Below, piece after piece: positions 7,670 through 15,804 of a stretch of DNA of 64,000 bases. Where the stretch lies: NCBI GenBank assembly GCA_934233745.1, contig CAKQGN010000004.1, forward strand, positions 62,001 through 126,000. Direction: 5' to 3'. Within the stretch, counting starts at the first letter, position 1, and the number at the start of each line of letters is the position of its first letter. The position numbers and the translations under genes were made by a program. Under the pieces are notes generated by a model that was not told the origin of the DNA, made no database searches, and was given only the letters and a program-made list of their open reading frames with translations. This stretch comes from an uncultured Clostridia bacterium (GTDB lineage: Bacteria > Bacillota > Clostridia > Christensenellales > CAG-917).

Positions 7670-9190
7670 TTACAGAATTTCGAGATTTTTGCCGTATGCC
7701 GCCTTGAATTCTGCCGCCGCACCCATTGCGTCCTTGACTTCGAGCGCGCAATCTCCGCCGTTTTCGCATTCGGTCTTGACAATTACGCTGTCGCCCAAAA
7801 CATCGCAGTTGATGCCTGTGACGACGCCGCTTTGGCTTCTGTCAAAGCTCTCGGCAATGCGCAAAATGACGGAAAGTTTCCTTATTGCGTCCACGTCCTC
7901 TTGTGTGAGCATATCCTTGTATTTGAGGATTTCGTCACGTGCGTTTTCGGCTTTTCTGTGCCCTGCCGCAACAAACGCCGCAACGACTATATCCTTGTGA
8001 GGTACGCCGTAAAGGTTGCTGTTGAGAATGATGTATGCCGAGTGCAATTGATGGTTGTAGAATTTGATTCTCATACCGCTGTCGTGCAAAAGCGCGGCGA
8101 TTTTCAGCACTCTGACATATACTCTCGGCATCTTGTGCAGCACTTTGAGTTGCTTGAAGAGTTGAATGGAGAGGTTGTAAACATGCTCTGCGTGCGCGAT
8201 GTTGAGGTCGTGGTACTTCATTTGCGTGTAGATTGAGTGTCCCAACACGTCAGAGAGCGGTCTTTCATTGACGCCCGGCACTGCATAGCGGAACATTGCG
8301 CCCTCTCTCAAACCGCAGCCGCTGATCGTGATTTTTGAAAACTCGAAGCGAGAAAGCACGGCTTTCATCACCGCAAGCGCACTCGGGAAAATATCCGCGC
8401 GTCCGCTTGAAAGTCCCTTAATCTTCATGGTGCTGTTGAGGTCGAGTTTCTTTATCGTGTTGTAGATGTTTTCAAACTCGGTGACGGGAAGCTCGTAGTT
8501 GTGCGTCATGTTGAAGGGGTACTTCTTGATAAGACGACTGATTCTGCCGAGGTTTCTGAAACTTCCGCCCACACCTACAAACGCCGTATCCGGTTCGATA
8601 CTGTCAAGCCAGGGTATTTTTTCAAGCTGTTCGCCGATAAAGTCCTCGATCTTCTTTGCTCGCTCTTGCGGAGTGGAGCTGTCGTTCTTGAACAAATCGG
8701 TGAGCGTGACCGCACCGAAAGGCAATGTTTCGAAATGGATGAGATTTCTTCTGTTGTAGTAGATGAGGTTTGTCGAGCCGCCGCCCATCTCCATAATCAA
8801 GCCCTTGGGTATATCCATAGAGTTGATTACGCCTTGATAGACAAGCATGGCTTGCTCCTCGGGTGAAAGCACCTTGATTTTTATGCCGCAAGTCATTGCG
8901 ACTTCGTCGAGGAAACTTTTTTGATTTTTTGCTCGTCTAACCGCTGCGGTTGCATACGCAAAGATTTTGTCCACTTTGTTTGCGTCGCACAGACGGCGGA
9001 ACATTGTAAGCGTTTTTATCGTCTGCGCAATGCGCTGCGGTTTGATGAAACCGTCCCAGTCCATATCTTGTCCGAGTCGTACCATCTCTTTGAGTTCGTC
9101 AAAAACAACAAAGTAGCCTCCGTCCAAAACGTTGACCAGCACGAGTCTTGCAGAGTTTGAGCCAATGTCGATAATCGCTATTTTTTCCAT
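7670..9190 (-). CDS. ppx: Exopolyphosphatase / pppGpp phosphohydrolase (Ppx/GppA)
   Basis: A 506-residue protein starting MEKIAIIDIGSNSARLV, the ASKHA phosphate-binding motif of Ppx/GppA, after a clear AGGAG ribosome site. GGGSTNLIYYN (about 144) is the second nucleotide/phosphate motif. Residues from about 320 onward form an HD-type helical domain with LLHDSGMRIKFYNHQLHSAY, as in longer Ppx enzymes. It would degrade polyphosphate or convert pppGpp to ppGpp, linking phosphate storage and the stringent response. Which activity dominates cannot be judged. It leads a ppx-maf-mreB unit. Confidence 0.88.
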   Translation of the reverse strand: MEKIAIIDIGSNSARLVLVNVLDGGYFVVFDELKEMVRLGQDMDWDGFIKPQRIAQTIKTLTMFRRLCDANKVDKIFAYATAAVRRAKNQKSFLDEVAMTCGIKIKVLSPEEQAMLVYQGVINSMDIPKGLIMEMGGGSTNLIYYNRRNLIHFETLPFGAVTLTDLFKNDSSTPQERAKKIEDFIGEQLEKIPWLDSIEPDTAFVGVGGSFRNLGRISRLIKKYPFNMTHNYELPVTEFENIYNTIKKLDLNSTMKIKGLSSGRADIFPSALAVMKAVLSRFEFSKITISGCGLREGAMFRYAVPGVNERPLSDVLGHSIYTQMKYHDLNIAHAEHVYNLSIQLFKQLKVLHKMPRVYVRVLKIAALLHDSGMRIKFYNHQLHSAYIILNSNLYGVPHKDIVVAAFVAAGHRKAENARDEILKYKDMLTQEDVDAIRKLSVILRIAESFDRSQSGVVTGINCDVLGDSVIVKTECENGGDCALEVKDAMGAAAEFKAAYGKNLEIL

Positions 9191-9326
9191 ATAATTCTCC
9201 TAACGGCTTTCGCCGTGTCCTTTTGAGGACGATTGTTCAATTCTTATTTCTTTCTTTTCCCGCTTATATATGTCAGTATTTTCAATATTTCAAGTACGCT
9301 TTATTCGCCGAGATTCGATTTACAAA

Positions 9327-10163
9327 TCACTTGTCTTGCTCTTGCGGATGTGTTTGCAAAATACACTTTGACGGGCACTTCGATGCGCATATTCCGCAAC
9401 CGGTGCATTTTGAATAGTCTATGACGGCAAGATTGTTCTGAAGCGTGATTGCGCCGTTTGGACAGACCTTTGCGCAAAGTCCGCATCCGAGGCAACCCAC
9501 CGTGCATACGGCACGCACTTCCTTTGCTCCTCTGAGACAGTTTGAACATGCCACATAGTACTTTGCCGTGGCAGGAATTCTCTTGACAAGGCGTTTGGGG
9601 CAAGAGTTGATGCATCTTCCGCAAGCGACGCATTTTTCTCTGTCCACTTGCGCATAGCCGTCCTCGCCCACTTGCATTGCGCTGAACGGACAAGAATCCA
9701 CGCATGAACCCATGCCGAGGCAACCCCACTTGCATTGTTTTCTTCCGCCGCCGAGCAATTCCATACTTCTGCAATTGCCGTATCCCATGTATTCGTACTT
9801 GTCTGCGGCGTTTTTTCCGCCTCGGCAAGCAACCACAATCATGGTTTCTTCGGCGTCTATGCTTTGCCCCATGATATCCGCAATCGCTTTTTTGTTTTCG
9901 GCAGAAGTTGCCGAGCAAGCGTTTATATCGGCTTTGCCCTCTACGACCGCCTTTGCAAAAGCATCGCACCCCGCATATCCGCATCCGCCGCAGTTTGCGC
10001 CGGAAAGTTTTTCACGCACTTGTTTTATGCGTTCGTCCTCATGGACGGCAAGTTTTTTTCCAAGCACTGCGAGCGTCACGCCGAATACGAGCGCAAGCAC
10101 CAACAGCACCAAGGTCGAGTACAAAATAGTCATCGGATTTACAGCCGAAATAAAATTAAGCAT
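9327..10163 (-). CDS. rnfB: Rnf electron transport complex subunit B
   Basis: A 278-residue iron-sulfur subunit that accepts electrons from reduced ferredoxin at the cytoplasmic face. One N-terminal membrane helix (about 12-34) is followed by the RnfB cluster motif NCGGCGYAGC with C58, C61, C66 and C83, then several ferredoxin-type sets: C144/148/154/158, C178/181/184/188, C220-C234 and C253/256/259/263. The extra clusters are typical of clostridial RnfB. A strong GGGAGGTGA site precedes the ATG at 10163. It is the last gene of the rnf operon, as is usual for the order CDGEAB. Confidence 0.95.
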   Translation of the reverse strand: MLNFISAVNPMTILYSTLVLLVLALVFGVTLAVLGKKLAVHEDERIKQVREKLSGANCGGCGYAGCDAFAKAVVEGKADINACSATSAENKKAIADIMGQSIDAEETMIVVACRGGKNAADKYEYMGYGNCRSMELLGGGRKQCKWGCLGMGSCVDSCPFSAMQVGEDGYAQVDREKCVACGRCINSCPKRLVKRIPATAKYYVACSNCLRGAKEVRAVCTVGCLGCGLCAKVCPNGAITLQNNLAVIDYSKCTGCGICASKCPSKCILQTHPQEQDK

Positions 10164-10178
10164 AAAGCATCACCTCCC

Positions 10179-10796
10179 TCAAGGAAACACAAGGCTCACG
10201 GCTCCCGACGTCGAAATAAGACCGCCGAATGCCACGAATGCCATGCTGAGTATGCTTGCGGATATCAACGTTATCGGGAAACCTCGAAACGGCTTCGGGA
10301 CAGCGTCCAAATCCATTTTTTCGCGCACGCCTGCAAGAAGCATAATCGCAATGAGGAAACCCACACCGCTGAATGTGCCGTTGAGGAATGCTTGAAGCAA
10401 GCTTATGCCGCTCGCAACGCCGTAAGTGTCGATATTGAGTATCGCAACGCCGAGAACCGCACAGTTTGTCGTGATAAGAGGAAGATATACGCCGAGTGCG
10501 CTGTAAAGCGCGGGCATATACTTTTTGAGCACCATTTCTATAAGTTGCACGAGTGCCGCGATGACCAAAATAAACGCTATCGTTTGCAAATACTCGACGC
10601 CGAGCGCAACAAGTGCTTTTTGTACGCACCACGTGATAACGCTTGCAACGCCCATGACGAATGTGACCGCAAGCCCCATTCCGAGTGCGGTATCCGTCTT
10701 TTTGGACACGCCGAGGAACGGGCATATGCCGAGAAACTGGCTGAGGACGAAGTTGTTGACAAACATCGCTCCGATTATAAGCAAAAAGTATTCCAT
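10179..10796 (-). CDS. rnfA: Rnf electron transport complex subunit A
   Basis: Integral membrane subunit of 205 residues with six predicted helices. The hallmark NNFVLSQFLGICPFLGVS near residues 14-31 contains the conserved Cys that contributes to the intramembrane 2Fe-2S centre shared with RnfE. Two ATGs are adjacent; the second (10796) is chosen because it has seven bases to the GGAGG site and matches MEYFLL starts in homologues. It shares one base with the rnfE stop codon (TGATG) and is followed by rnfB after 15 bases. Confidence 0.95.
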   Translation of the reverse strand: MEYFLLIIGAMFVNNFVLSQFLGICPFLGVSKKTDTALGMGLAVTFVMGVASVITWCVQKALVALGVEYLQTIAFILVIAALVQLIEMVLKKYMPALYSALGVYLPLITTNCAVLGVAILNIDTYGVASGISLLQAFLNGTFSGVGFLIAIMLLAGVREKMDLDAVPKPFRGFPITLISASILSMAFVAFGGLISTSGAVSLVFP

Positions 10797-11512
10797 CATG
10801 CAACCTCCCCTTCTTTTTGTTCGAGCGCAGATTTTGCGTTTTCGATATTCTGTGCGGCTTTTTCGGCTTCAAGTTGCTTTTTCTCTTTCTTTTTGTCGCT
10901 CACCCAGTTGACGAGTGCCATAGCAAGACCGAGCGTAAGGAATCCGCCTGCGGGAAGTACGAATATCGCAAGCGAATAATCTCTTGCCGCGCCGAGCGAA
11001 ATGCCGAATGTAAGAGAGCCGAGCGAGCCTGCAAATATCGTGCCGCTGCCGATAAGCTCTCTCACGAAACCGAGACATGTGAGCGCAAGCGTAAAACCAA
11101 GTCCCATGCCCAAGCCGTCGAGTATGCTGTCGCCCACTTTGTTTGAGCTTGCAAAAGCCTCCGCTCTTGCCAAAATTATGCAGTTGACCACTATAAGCGG
11201 CAAATATATACCGAGCGCGCTGTAAAGCGTCGGAATAAACTTTTTGAGTATCATTTCAAGCAGTGTGACAAAGGTTGCGATGATGAGAACGTACGCAGGA
11301 ATACGCACCTTGTCGGGAATCACTTTTCTCAAAAGCGACACCAATGCGTTCGAGCAGATGAGAATGAGCGTTGCCGCAAGTCCCATGCCCAAACCGTTGA
11401 ACGCGCTTGTGGTGATTGCCAGCGTCGGACACATACCGAGAACGAGTCTGAACGTCGGGTTTTGCGCGAATATACCGTTTGATACGATTTGAAGTTTAGA
11501 ATTGCTCTTCAT
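10796..11512 (-). CDS. rnfE: Rnf electron transport complex subunit E
   Basis: A 238-residue membrane subunit homologous to RnfA. The early NPTFRLVLGMCPTLAITTS motif contains the Cys that pairs with the one in RnfA to hold the membrane iron-sulfur centre. Six helices follow, ending in a charged coiled tail (about 200-238, KKKEKKQLEAEKAA). Together with RnfA it forms the core through which electrons cross while Na+ or H+ is moved. It sits one base after rnfG and overlaps rnfA by one base. Confidence 0.95.
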   Translation of the reverse strand: MKSNSKLQIVSNGIFAQNPTFRLVLGMCPTLAITTSAFNGLGMGLAATLILICSNALVSLLRKVIPDKVRIPAYVLIIATFVTLLEMILKKFIPTLYSALGIYLPLIVVNCIILARAEAFASSNKVGDSILDGLGMGLGFTLALTCLGFVRELIGSGTIFAGSLGSLTFGISLGAARDYSLAIFVLPAGGFLTLGLAMALVNWVSDKKKEKKQLEAEKAAQNIENAKSALEQKEGEVA

Positions 11513-11513
11513 A

Positions 11514-12275
11514 TCACGCCTCCTCGATATATGTTCTGTATGCGTACACCGCCGCCGCTATCGCATTGTGATATCCCGTTGAAGTATACGTTGCCGAACT
11601 CACCGCACTTATTTCGCCGTCCTCAAGAGCGGATTTGTTTTTTACAAGTTCGAGTTTCTTTATCGTTTTCAAATTCAGACCGACATATTTTGACTTGTTG
11701 GCTTTTTCGACTTTGTCGAAATAACCTGCCGTTTCGCCCTGCTCGTAAACCGAAATATCTTTGATAATGCCGTCTTTGTCTACAAACACAAGCAGTTCGA
11801 TAGAACCGTCTTTTGCGCCGCCGCCCACCGTGTAGTAGCAATATCCGACAACTTCGTCGCCGTTTTTCGCCACAAAACAAGATTCGACATAATTGTTTTT
11901 GTCATAGTCGTAAGAGGCGAGCTTTTCATCCTTGACCGACGTTTCCGAACCGAATACGGCTGTACATTTGTCGGCAATTACGCCGTCCGGATCGACATAT
12001 GTCACCCAGTTGACTATACCGAGCAAAAGTCCTGCGACAAGTGCGATGACGGTAAGCACGAGCGTACATTTGGAAACGTCGCCGAGCTTGAACTTCTTTT
12101 TTTCCTTTCCTTTGCGAGAATCCTCTTGCGCTTTGTCCGCTTTTGCTTCGGACGGAGCATTGCTTTTGTCGATTGTAGCGTCGGCATGCGATTGAGCGTT
12201 CTCCGTTGCGGATTCCTCCGCCGTTGTTTCCTCACTTGAAATCGAGGCATTATTTTTCAACAAATCGTCAGTCAT
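11514..12275 (-). CDS. rnfG: Rnf electron transport complex subunit G (covalent FMN)
   Basis: A 253-residue subunit with a long acidic/polar cytoplasmic N-terminus (1-65), one membrane helix (about 70-93) and an extracytoplasmic FMN-binding domain. The flavinylation motif, usually S/T-G-A-T, appears here as SSAT (226-229) within ISAVSSATYTST, so T229 is the likely FMN attachment site. Attachment needs an ApbE transferase, which is not in this window. The ATG at 12275 is chosen because GGAGG lies just upstream, and it overlaps the rnfD stop by eight bases. The N-terminal extension is longer than in most RnfG proteins. Confidence 0.93.
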   Translation of the reverse strand: MTDDLLKNNASISSEETTAEESATENAQSHADATIDKSNAPSEAKADKAQEDSRKGKEKKKFKLGDVSKCTLVLTVIALVAGLLLGIVNWVTYVDPDGVIADKCTAVFGSETSVKDEKLASYDYDKNNYVESCFVAKNGDEVVGYCYYTVGGGAKDGSIELLVFVDKDGIIKDISVYEQGETAGYFDKVEKANKSKYVGLNLKTIKKLELVKNKSALEDGEISAVSSATYTSTGYHNAIAAAVYAYRTYIEEA

Positions 12276-13344
12276 TTTTGCCTCCTTCCAAAACTTCTTT
12301 ATTTTTGCTCTTGACAAGTTTTGCCACATTGAGTTTCTTCGGTGCGCCGAACACCCTCGGCATGATCTTGTCGAGCAGAGGCGTAAGTATGTTCATAAGC
12401 AATATCGCAAACGAAACGCCTTCGTTCATCGTGCCGAACTTTCTGAATATAACCGTCAAAAATCCGAGTCCCACGCCGTATATCACGACCGCAAGACAAG
12501 ACTTTGGCGAGGTCGCATAGTCGGTTGCCATAAAGAATGCGCCGAACATAAGACCGCCGCCGAGAAGATACGTCCAGATGTATTGCGCCACATAACCCGT
12601 TTTTGCAAAGAAAATTGCGGTAAATACGACAACCGAGCCGATGTAAAGCGTCGGGATACGCCAGTCAATGACTCTGCGGATAAGCAAATACACGCCGCCG
12701 ATGAGAATGGCAAGAGTGCTGACCTCGCCTGCGCTTCCGCCGATGCGTCCGAGGAACATATCCAAAGCGTTGAGTCCTTCTGCGGGATTTGCGCCCGTCG
12801 CGATAGAGTTTTTCACCCCCGCCAAAGGCGTTGCGCTTGTGATTGCGCTGATGTCTGTGTCAACCGCATGCCCGAAGAACGAGAACAGATTTGCGCCGTT
12901 GTCGAGCGTAATCGGCGACACGAAACTCGTCATAACGCCCGTCCAGCACAAAAGCAGAAAAATACGAGCGGTGATTGCAGGATTTGCAAAGTTTTTGCCG
13001 ATGCCGCCAAAGAGCATCTTCACTATTACGATTGCGAAAAATCCTCCGACGATAGGCACGTAAAACGGCACGACGGGCGGCAGGTTGAGCGCAAGAATCA
13101 TACCCGTAACGACCGCCGACAAATCGCCCACGCTTTGAAAGCGTTTGCCGATTACGTTGAACAACCACTCGGAAAAGACGCAAGTGCCGACGCACAAAAT
13201 CATCATGCAAAGCGGATAGAATCCGTAGAGCAAAACGCTTGCGACAGTCGCCGGTACGAGCGCGATGATGACGTCGAGCATCATCTTTCTCGTGGTGAAC
13301 GTGGTGGATATATGCGGGGATGACGAAACTATGTACTTTGGCAT
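12268..13344 (-). CDS. rnfD: Rnf electron transport complex subunit D (covalent FMN)
   Basis: A 358-residue membrane subunit of the NqrB/RnfD family with about nine helices. Family motifs include VSSSPHIS near the start, GGIGKNFANPA in the middle, and the FMN attachment site ITSATPLAG, where the usual SGAT glycine is Ser. It forms part of the ion-translocating path between RnfC/B and RnfG. It starts two bases after the rnfC stop with a GGGGG site upstream, and its end overlaps rnfG by eight bases. Confidence 0.95.
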   Translation of the reverse strand: MPKYIVSSSPHISTTFTTRKMMLDVIIALVPATVASVLLYGFYPLCMMILCVGTCVFSEWLFNVIGKRFQSVGDLSAVVTGMILALNLPPVVPFYVPIVGGFFAIVIVKMLFGGIGKNFANPAITARIFLLLCWTGVMTSFVSPITLDNGANLFSFFGHAVDTDISAITSATPLAGVKNSIATGANPAEGLNALDMFLGRIGGSAGEVSTLAILIGGVYLLIRRVIDWRIPTLYIGSVVVFTAIFFAKTGYVAQYIWTYLLGGGLMFGAFFMATDYATSPKSCLAVVIYGVGLGFLTVIFRKFGTMNEGVSFAILLMNILTPLLDKIMPRVFGAPKKLNVAKLVKSKNKEVLEGGKND

Positions 13345-13345
13345 A

Positions 13346-14650
13346 TCACTTTATCCCCCTTGCTTTTATTTCTTTTTTCGCAAGGCGCATCGCCTGAACG
13401 AGCGGACGCTTTGCGGGACAGGAATACGAGCATGCGCCGCATTCTATACAGTTGAGAACGCCCATTTTGAAAGTCGTTTCGAAATCGTCTTTTTCAACCG
13501 CTTTTTCAAGTTCTCTGGGAACGAGGGACATCGGGCAGTTGATGATACATTTGCCGCAACTTATGCACGGAGTGGTCGGGTTTGTATTGAACTCCTTGTC
13601 CGTCATAAACAACAAGCAAGACGAGCCTTTTGTGCATGCCGGCGTCAAAGACGCTTGCGCAAAACCCATCATCGGACCGCCGCTGACGACTTTTCTTGTG
13701 AGTTCCTCGCTTTTGTTGCCTCTGCACACGTCGTAAATGTATTGATATTGCACGCCGTTGCGCACCCAGAAGTTGCCTCTCTTTTTGACGCCTCCTCCCG
13801 ATATCGTCATCGCGCGTTGGTAGCAAGGCTCGCCCTCATACACTGCTTTTGCGATTGCGTATGCGGTGTGAGCGTTGCAAACGACGCATCCGACTTTTGC
13901 GGGAAGTTCGCCCGTGGGCACGATTCTGTGCGTGGTTGCGTAAATGAGTTGTTTTTCCGCGCCTTGCGGATACTTCGCTTTGAGGCGCATGACATCCACG
14001 TTTTCGGGAACGATGTCGGCAAGACGCTTGATTGCAAGCGGTTTGTTTGCCTCGATGCCGATGTATGCATGGTCGATTTCGAGTGCGGTAAGCAAAAGCT
14101 CCACGCCTTTCAACACCGTGTCCGCTTCTTCCATAAAAAGGCGGTAGTCGCAAGTGATGTACGGCTCGCACTCCGCTCCGTTGATGATGAGCGTGTCGAC
14201 TTTGTCTTTGGGCATAAGTTTGACGTGCGTGGGGAACGTCGCGCCGCCCATTCCGACTATGCCCGCGTCCTTCACTCGTTTGATAATGTCGTCCTTCGTG
14301 GGATTTTTCAAAGGAGGAAGCGTGCGCTTTGTGTACAAATAATCGTTTTCGATTTCGATGTGAGTCGCCTCTCCGCCGCTCGCCGTGGCAAGCGTGCAAA
14401 TACTCTTTACGGTGCCCGAAACGGAGGAAAAAACGTTTGCCGAAACAAACCCGTTTGCCTCGCCGATGAGTTGTCCCTCGTCAACGTGATCTCCGACGGC
14501 TACCACTGCCTTTGCGGGCGCGCCGATATGTTGCGACAAAGAAATGAAAACCCTCTCAGGCGTCGGAAATTGCTCAAGAGGTGCGTCTTTTGTAAACTTA
14601 TTCGCGGGAGGATGTATGCCCCGACGAAAAGTCCTAAGCGGAATTGTCAT
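13346..14650 (-). CDS. rnfC: Rnf electron transport complex subunit C (NADH/FMN, 2x[4Fe-4S])
   Basis: A 434-residue peripheral subunit that reduces NAD+ with electrons from RnfB. The N-terminal RnfC barrel-sandwich region (RRGIHPP; VAVGDHVDEGQLIGEA) precedes the NADH/FMN Rossmann region with GMGGATFPTHVK (about 95-107). Two C-terminal 4Fe-4S motifs follow: C362/365/368/372 and C401/404/407/411. It is the first gene of the rnf operon, transcribed from a consensus promoter about 40 bases upstream. The complex conserves energy as an ion gradient from ferredoxin:NAD+ oxidoreduction. Confidence 0.96.
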   Translation of the reverse strand: MTIPLRTFRRGIHPPANKFTKDAPLEQFPTPERVFISLSQHIGAPAKAVVAVGDHVDEGQLIGEANGFVSANVFSSVSGTVKSICTLATASGGEATHIEIENDYLYTKRTLPPLKNPTKDDIIKRVKDAGIVGMGGATFPTHVKLMPKDKVDTLIINGAECEPYITCDYRLFMEEADTVLKGVELLLTALEIDHAYIGIEANKPLAIKRLADIVPENVDVMRLKAKYPQGAEKQLIYATTHRIVPTGELPAKVGCVVCNAHTAYAIAKAVYEGEPCYQRAMTISGGGVKKRGNFWVRNGVQYQYIYDVCRGNKSEELTRKVVSGGPMMGFAQASLTPACTKGSSCLLFMTDKEFNTNPTTPCISCGKCIINCPMSLVPRELEKAVEKDDFETTFKMGVLNCIECGACSYSCPAKRPLVQAMRLAKKEIKARGIK

Positions 14651-14691
14651 AACGTAAAGCCTTTCAAGTCCTTCATAATTAGTTTGATATA

Positions 14692-14720
14692 ATTATACAT
14701 TAGAAAAAGAACAATGTAAA
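14692..14720 (-). promoter_or_regulatory. Promoter of the rnf operon
   Basis: On the minus strand TTTACA (14720-14715) and TATAAT (14697-14692) are separated by 17 bases, a near-perfect housekeeping promoter. The predicted transcript start near 14685 leaves a leader of about 35 bases before rnfC. Confidence 0.75.
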
Positions 14721-14753
14721 TACCCCTTTTTTGATTTTTTAATGATTTTCAAA

Positions 14754-15128
14754 CTATTGTTTGCCCGCTTTCACGATTTTTGCCGCAAACGAGCAAACTG
14801 CGACCAGCACAAGAAAACCGCCGAAAAGTTTTTTGAGCAAATCACCGCTCGCCTCGGTTGCGAAAAACGAACAACCCACGCACGCGATTATCGACGGAAC
14901 AAGCATATAAATCAGGTTTTCTTTGCACACCAAACCGTTTTTGACATGGACAAAAAGCGCGGCGGTTCCCGATGGCAAAAAAGCTATCAGATTGGCGAAT
15001 TGCGCCGTGATTTGCGAAACGTTCATGACAAGCACGAGGATAGGCAAAGTAAGCGTTCCTCCGCCCATTCCCATACCTGCAAGCACGCCGCCCGCAAGTC
15101 CTGCCAAAACAAAAAACAAAAATTGCAT
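14754..15128 (-). CDS. Half-size TSUP (TauE/SafE) membrane transporter, second half
   Basis: A 124-residue membrane protein with four hydrophobic segments. The N-terminal GLAGGVLAGMGMGGGTLTLPIL glycine-rich motif is the TSUP repeat signature. Full TSUP proteins have two such repeats and about 250 residues, so this is one half. The start at 15128 is set by GAGG five bases upstream. It follows another half-size TSUP gene by 63 bases on the same strand, and the pair may assemble into one transporter for sulfite, sulfonates or related anions. Confidence 0.75.
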   Translation of the reverse strand: MQFLFFVLAGLAGGVLAGMGMGGGTLTLPILVLVMNVSQITAQFANLIAFLPSGTAALFVHVKNGLVCKENLIYMLVPSIIACVGCSFFATEASGDLLKKLFGGFLVLVAVCSFAAKIVKAGKQ

Positions 15129-15191
15129 ATTTACCTCATATTGATACAAAAACGCATTTTATCGCTTGATTTATATCGATAAAATGCCGTT

Positions 15192-15626
15192 TTAGTCAAA
15201 AATCATTTTGAACCCTGCAAACGTCATAAGAGCGTAAAACACAAAAGACACTACATCCGACGAAAGTTTTTTGAGCAACAACGCACCGAAAATTCCGCCT
15301 GCCGTAACGCCTATGACAACGGGCAGAATCACCTCGTTTTTGCAACTTTCTTTGAGCGCGTAAACAATGGCGGACACAAGGCACAACGGCAAGATTGCGG
15401 CAATTGCAGTAGCGTGCGCGCTCTTTTCGTCAAGTTTCCCGATATACGTCAGACAAGGCACTGCGAGCATCCCGCCGCCTGCTCCGAAAAGCCCGTTTAC
15501 GACGCCTATGAAAACCGAACAAAAACACATAAGAATTTTCTTTTTGACGGATAGAGCTTGTTTTGACAGGTCATACTTGAAACAGTCGGGCGCGGACGGC
15601 GCGCCGAGAAAGGTTTGATTTCGCAT
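15192..15626 (-). CDS. Half-size TSUP (TauE/SafE) membrane transporter, first half
   Basis: A 144-residue protein with a polar N-terminus (1-28) and then the TSUP repeat motif VVNGLFGAGGGMLAVP and three further hydrophobic segments. It has only one repeat, like its downstream neighbour at 14754-15128. No Shine-Dalgarno site is obvious before the ATG at 15626, so a later start near residue 33 (MCFCSVFIG) is possible. Substrate unknown. Confidence 0.72.
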   Translation of the reverse strand: MRNQTFLGAPSAPDCFKYDLSKQALSVKKKILMCFCSVFIGVVNGLFGAGGGMLAVPCLTYIGKLDEKSAHATAIAAILPLCLVSAIVYALKESCKNEVILPVVIGVTAGGIFGALLLKKLSSDVVSFVFYALMTFAGFKMIFD

Positions 15627-15804
15627 GAATTTAGTTTAATTAATTTGTGCGAAAATATGAATTTCGATTGCCAAAATATTGATTTTGTATTAGGATAATA
15701 AAGTATATTGATTTATATGACGCGTGTATATATGCGTGCGATGTGTATTTCAAATAACAAATGGACGCAAGTCCGAGCAAAATAAATCTCTTTATAGGTT
15801 TGGT

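Noticed and set aside
9735..10979. Plus-strand 414-codon open frame opposite rnfB/rnfA/rnfE
   Set aside because: It lies antisense to three clear Rnf genes and its translation is His/Arg-rich with no domain, a shadow of biased codon use.
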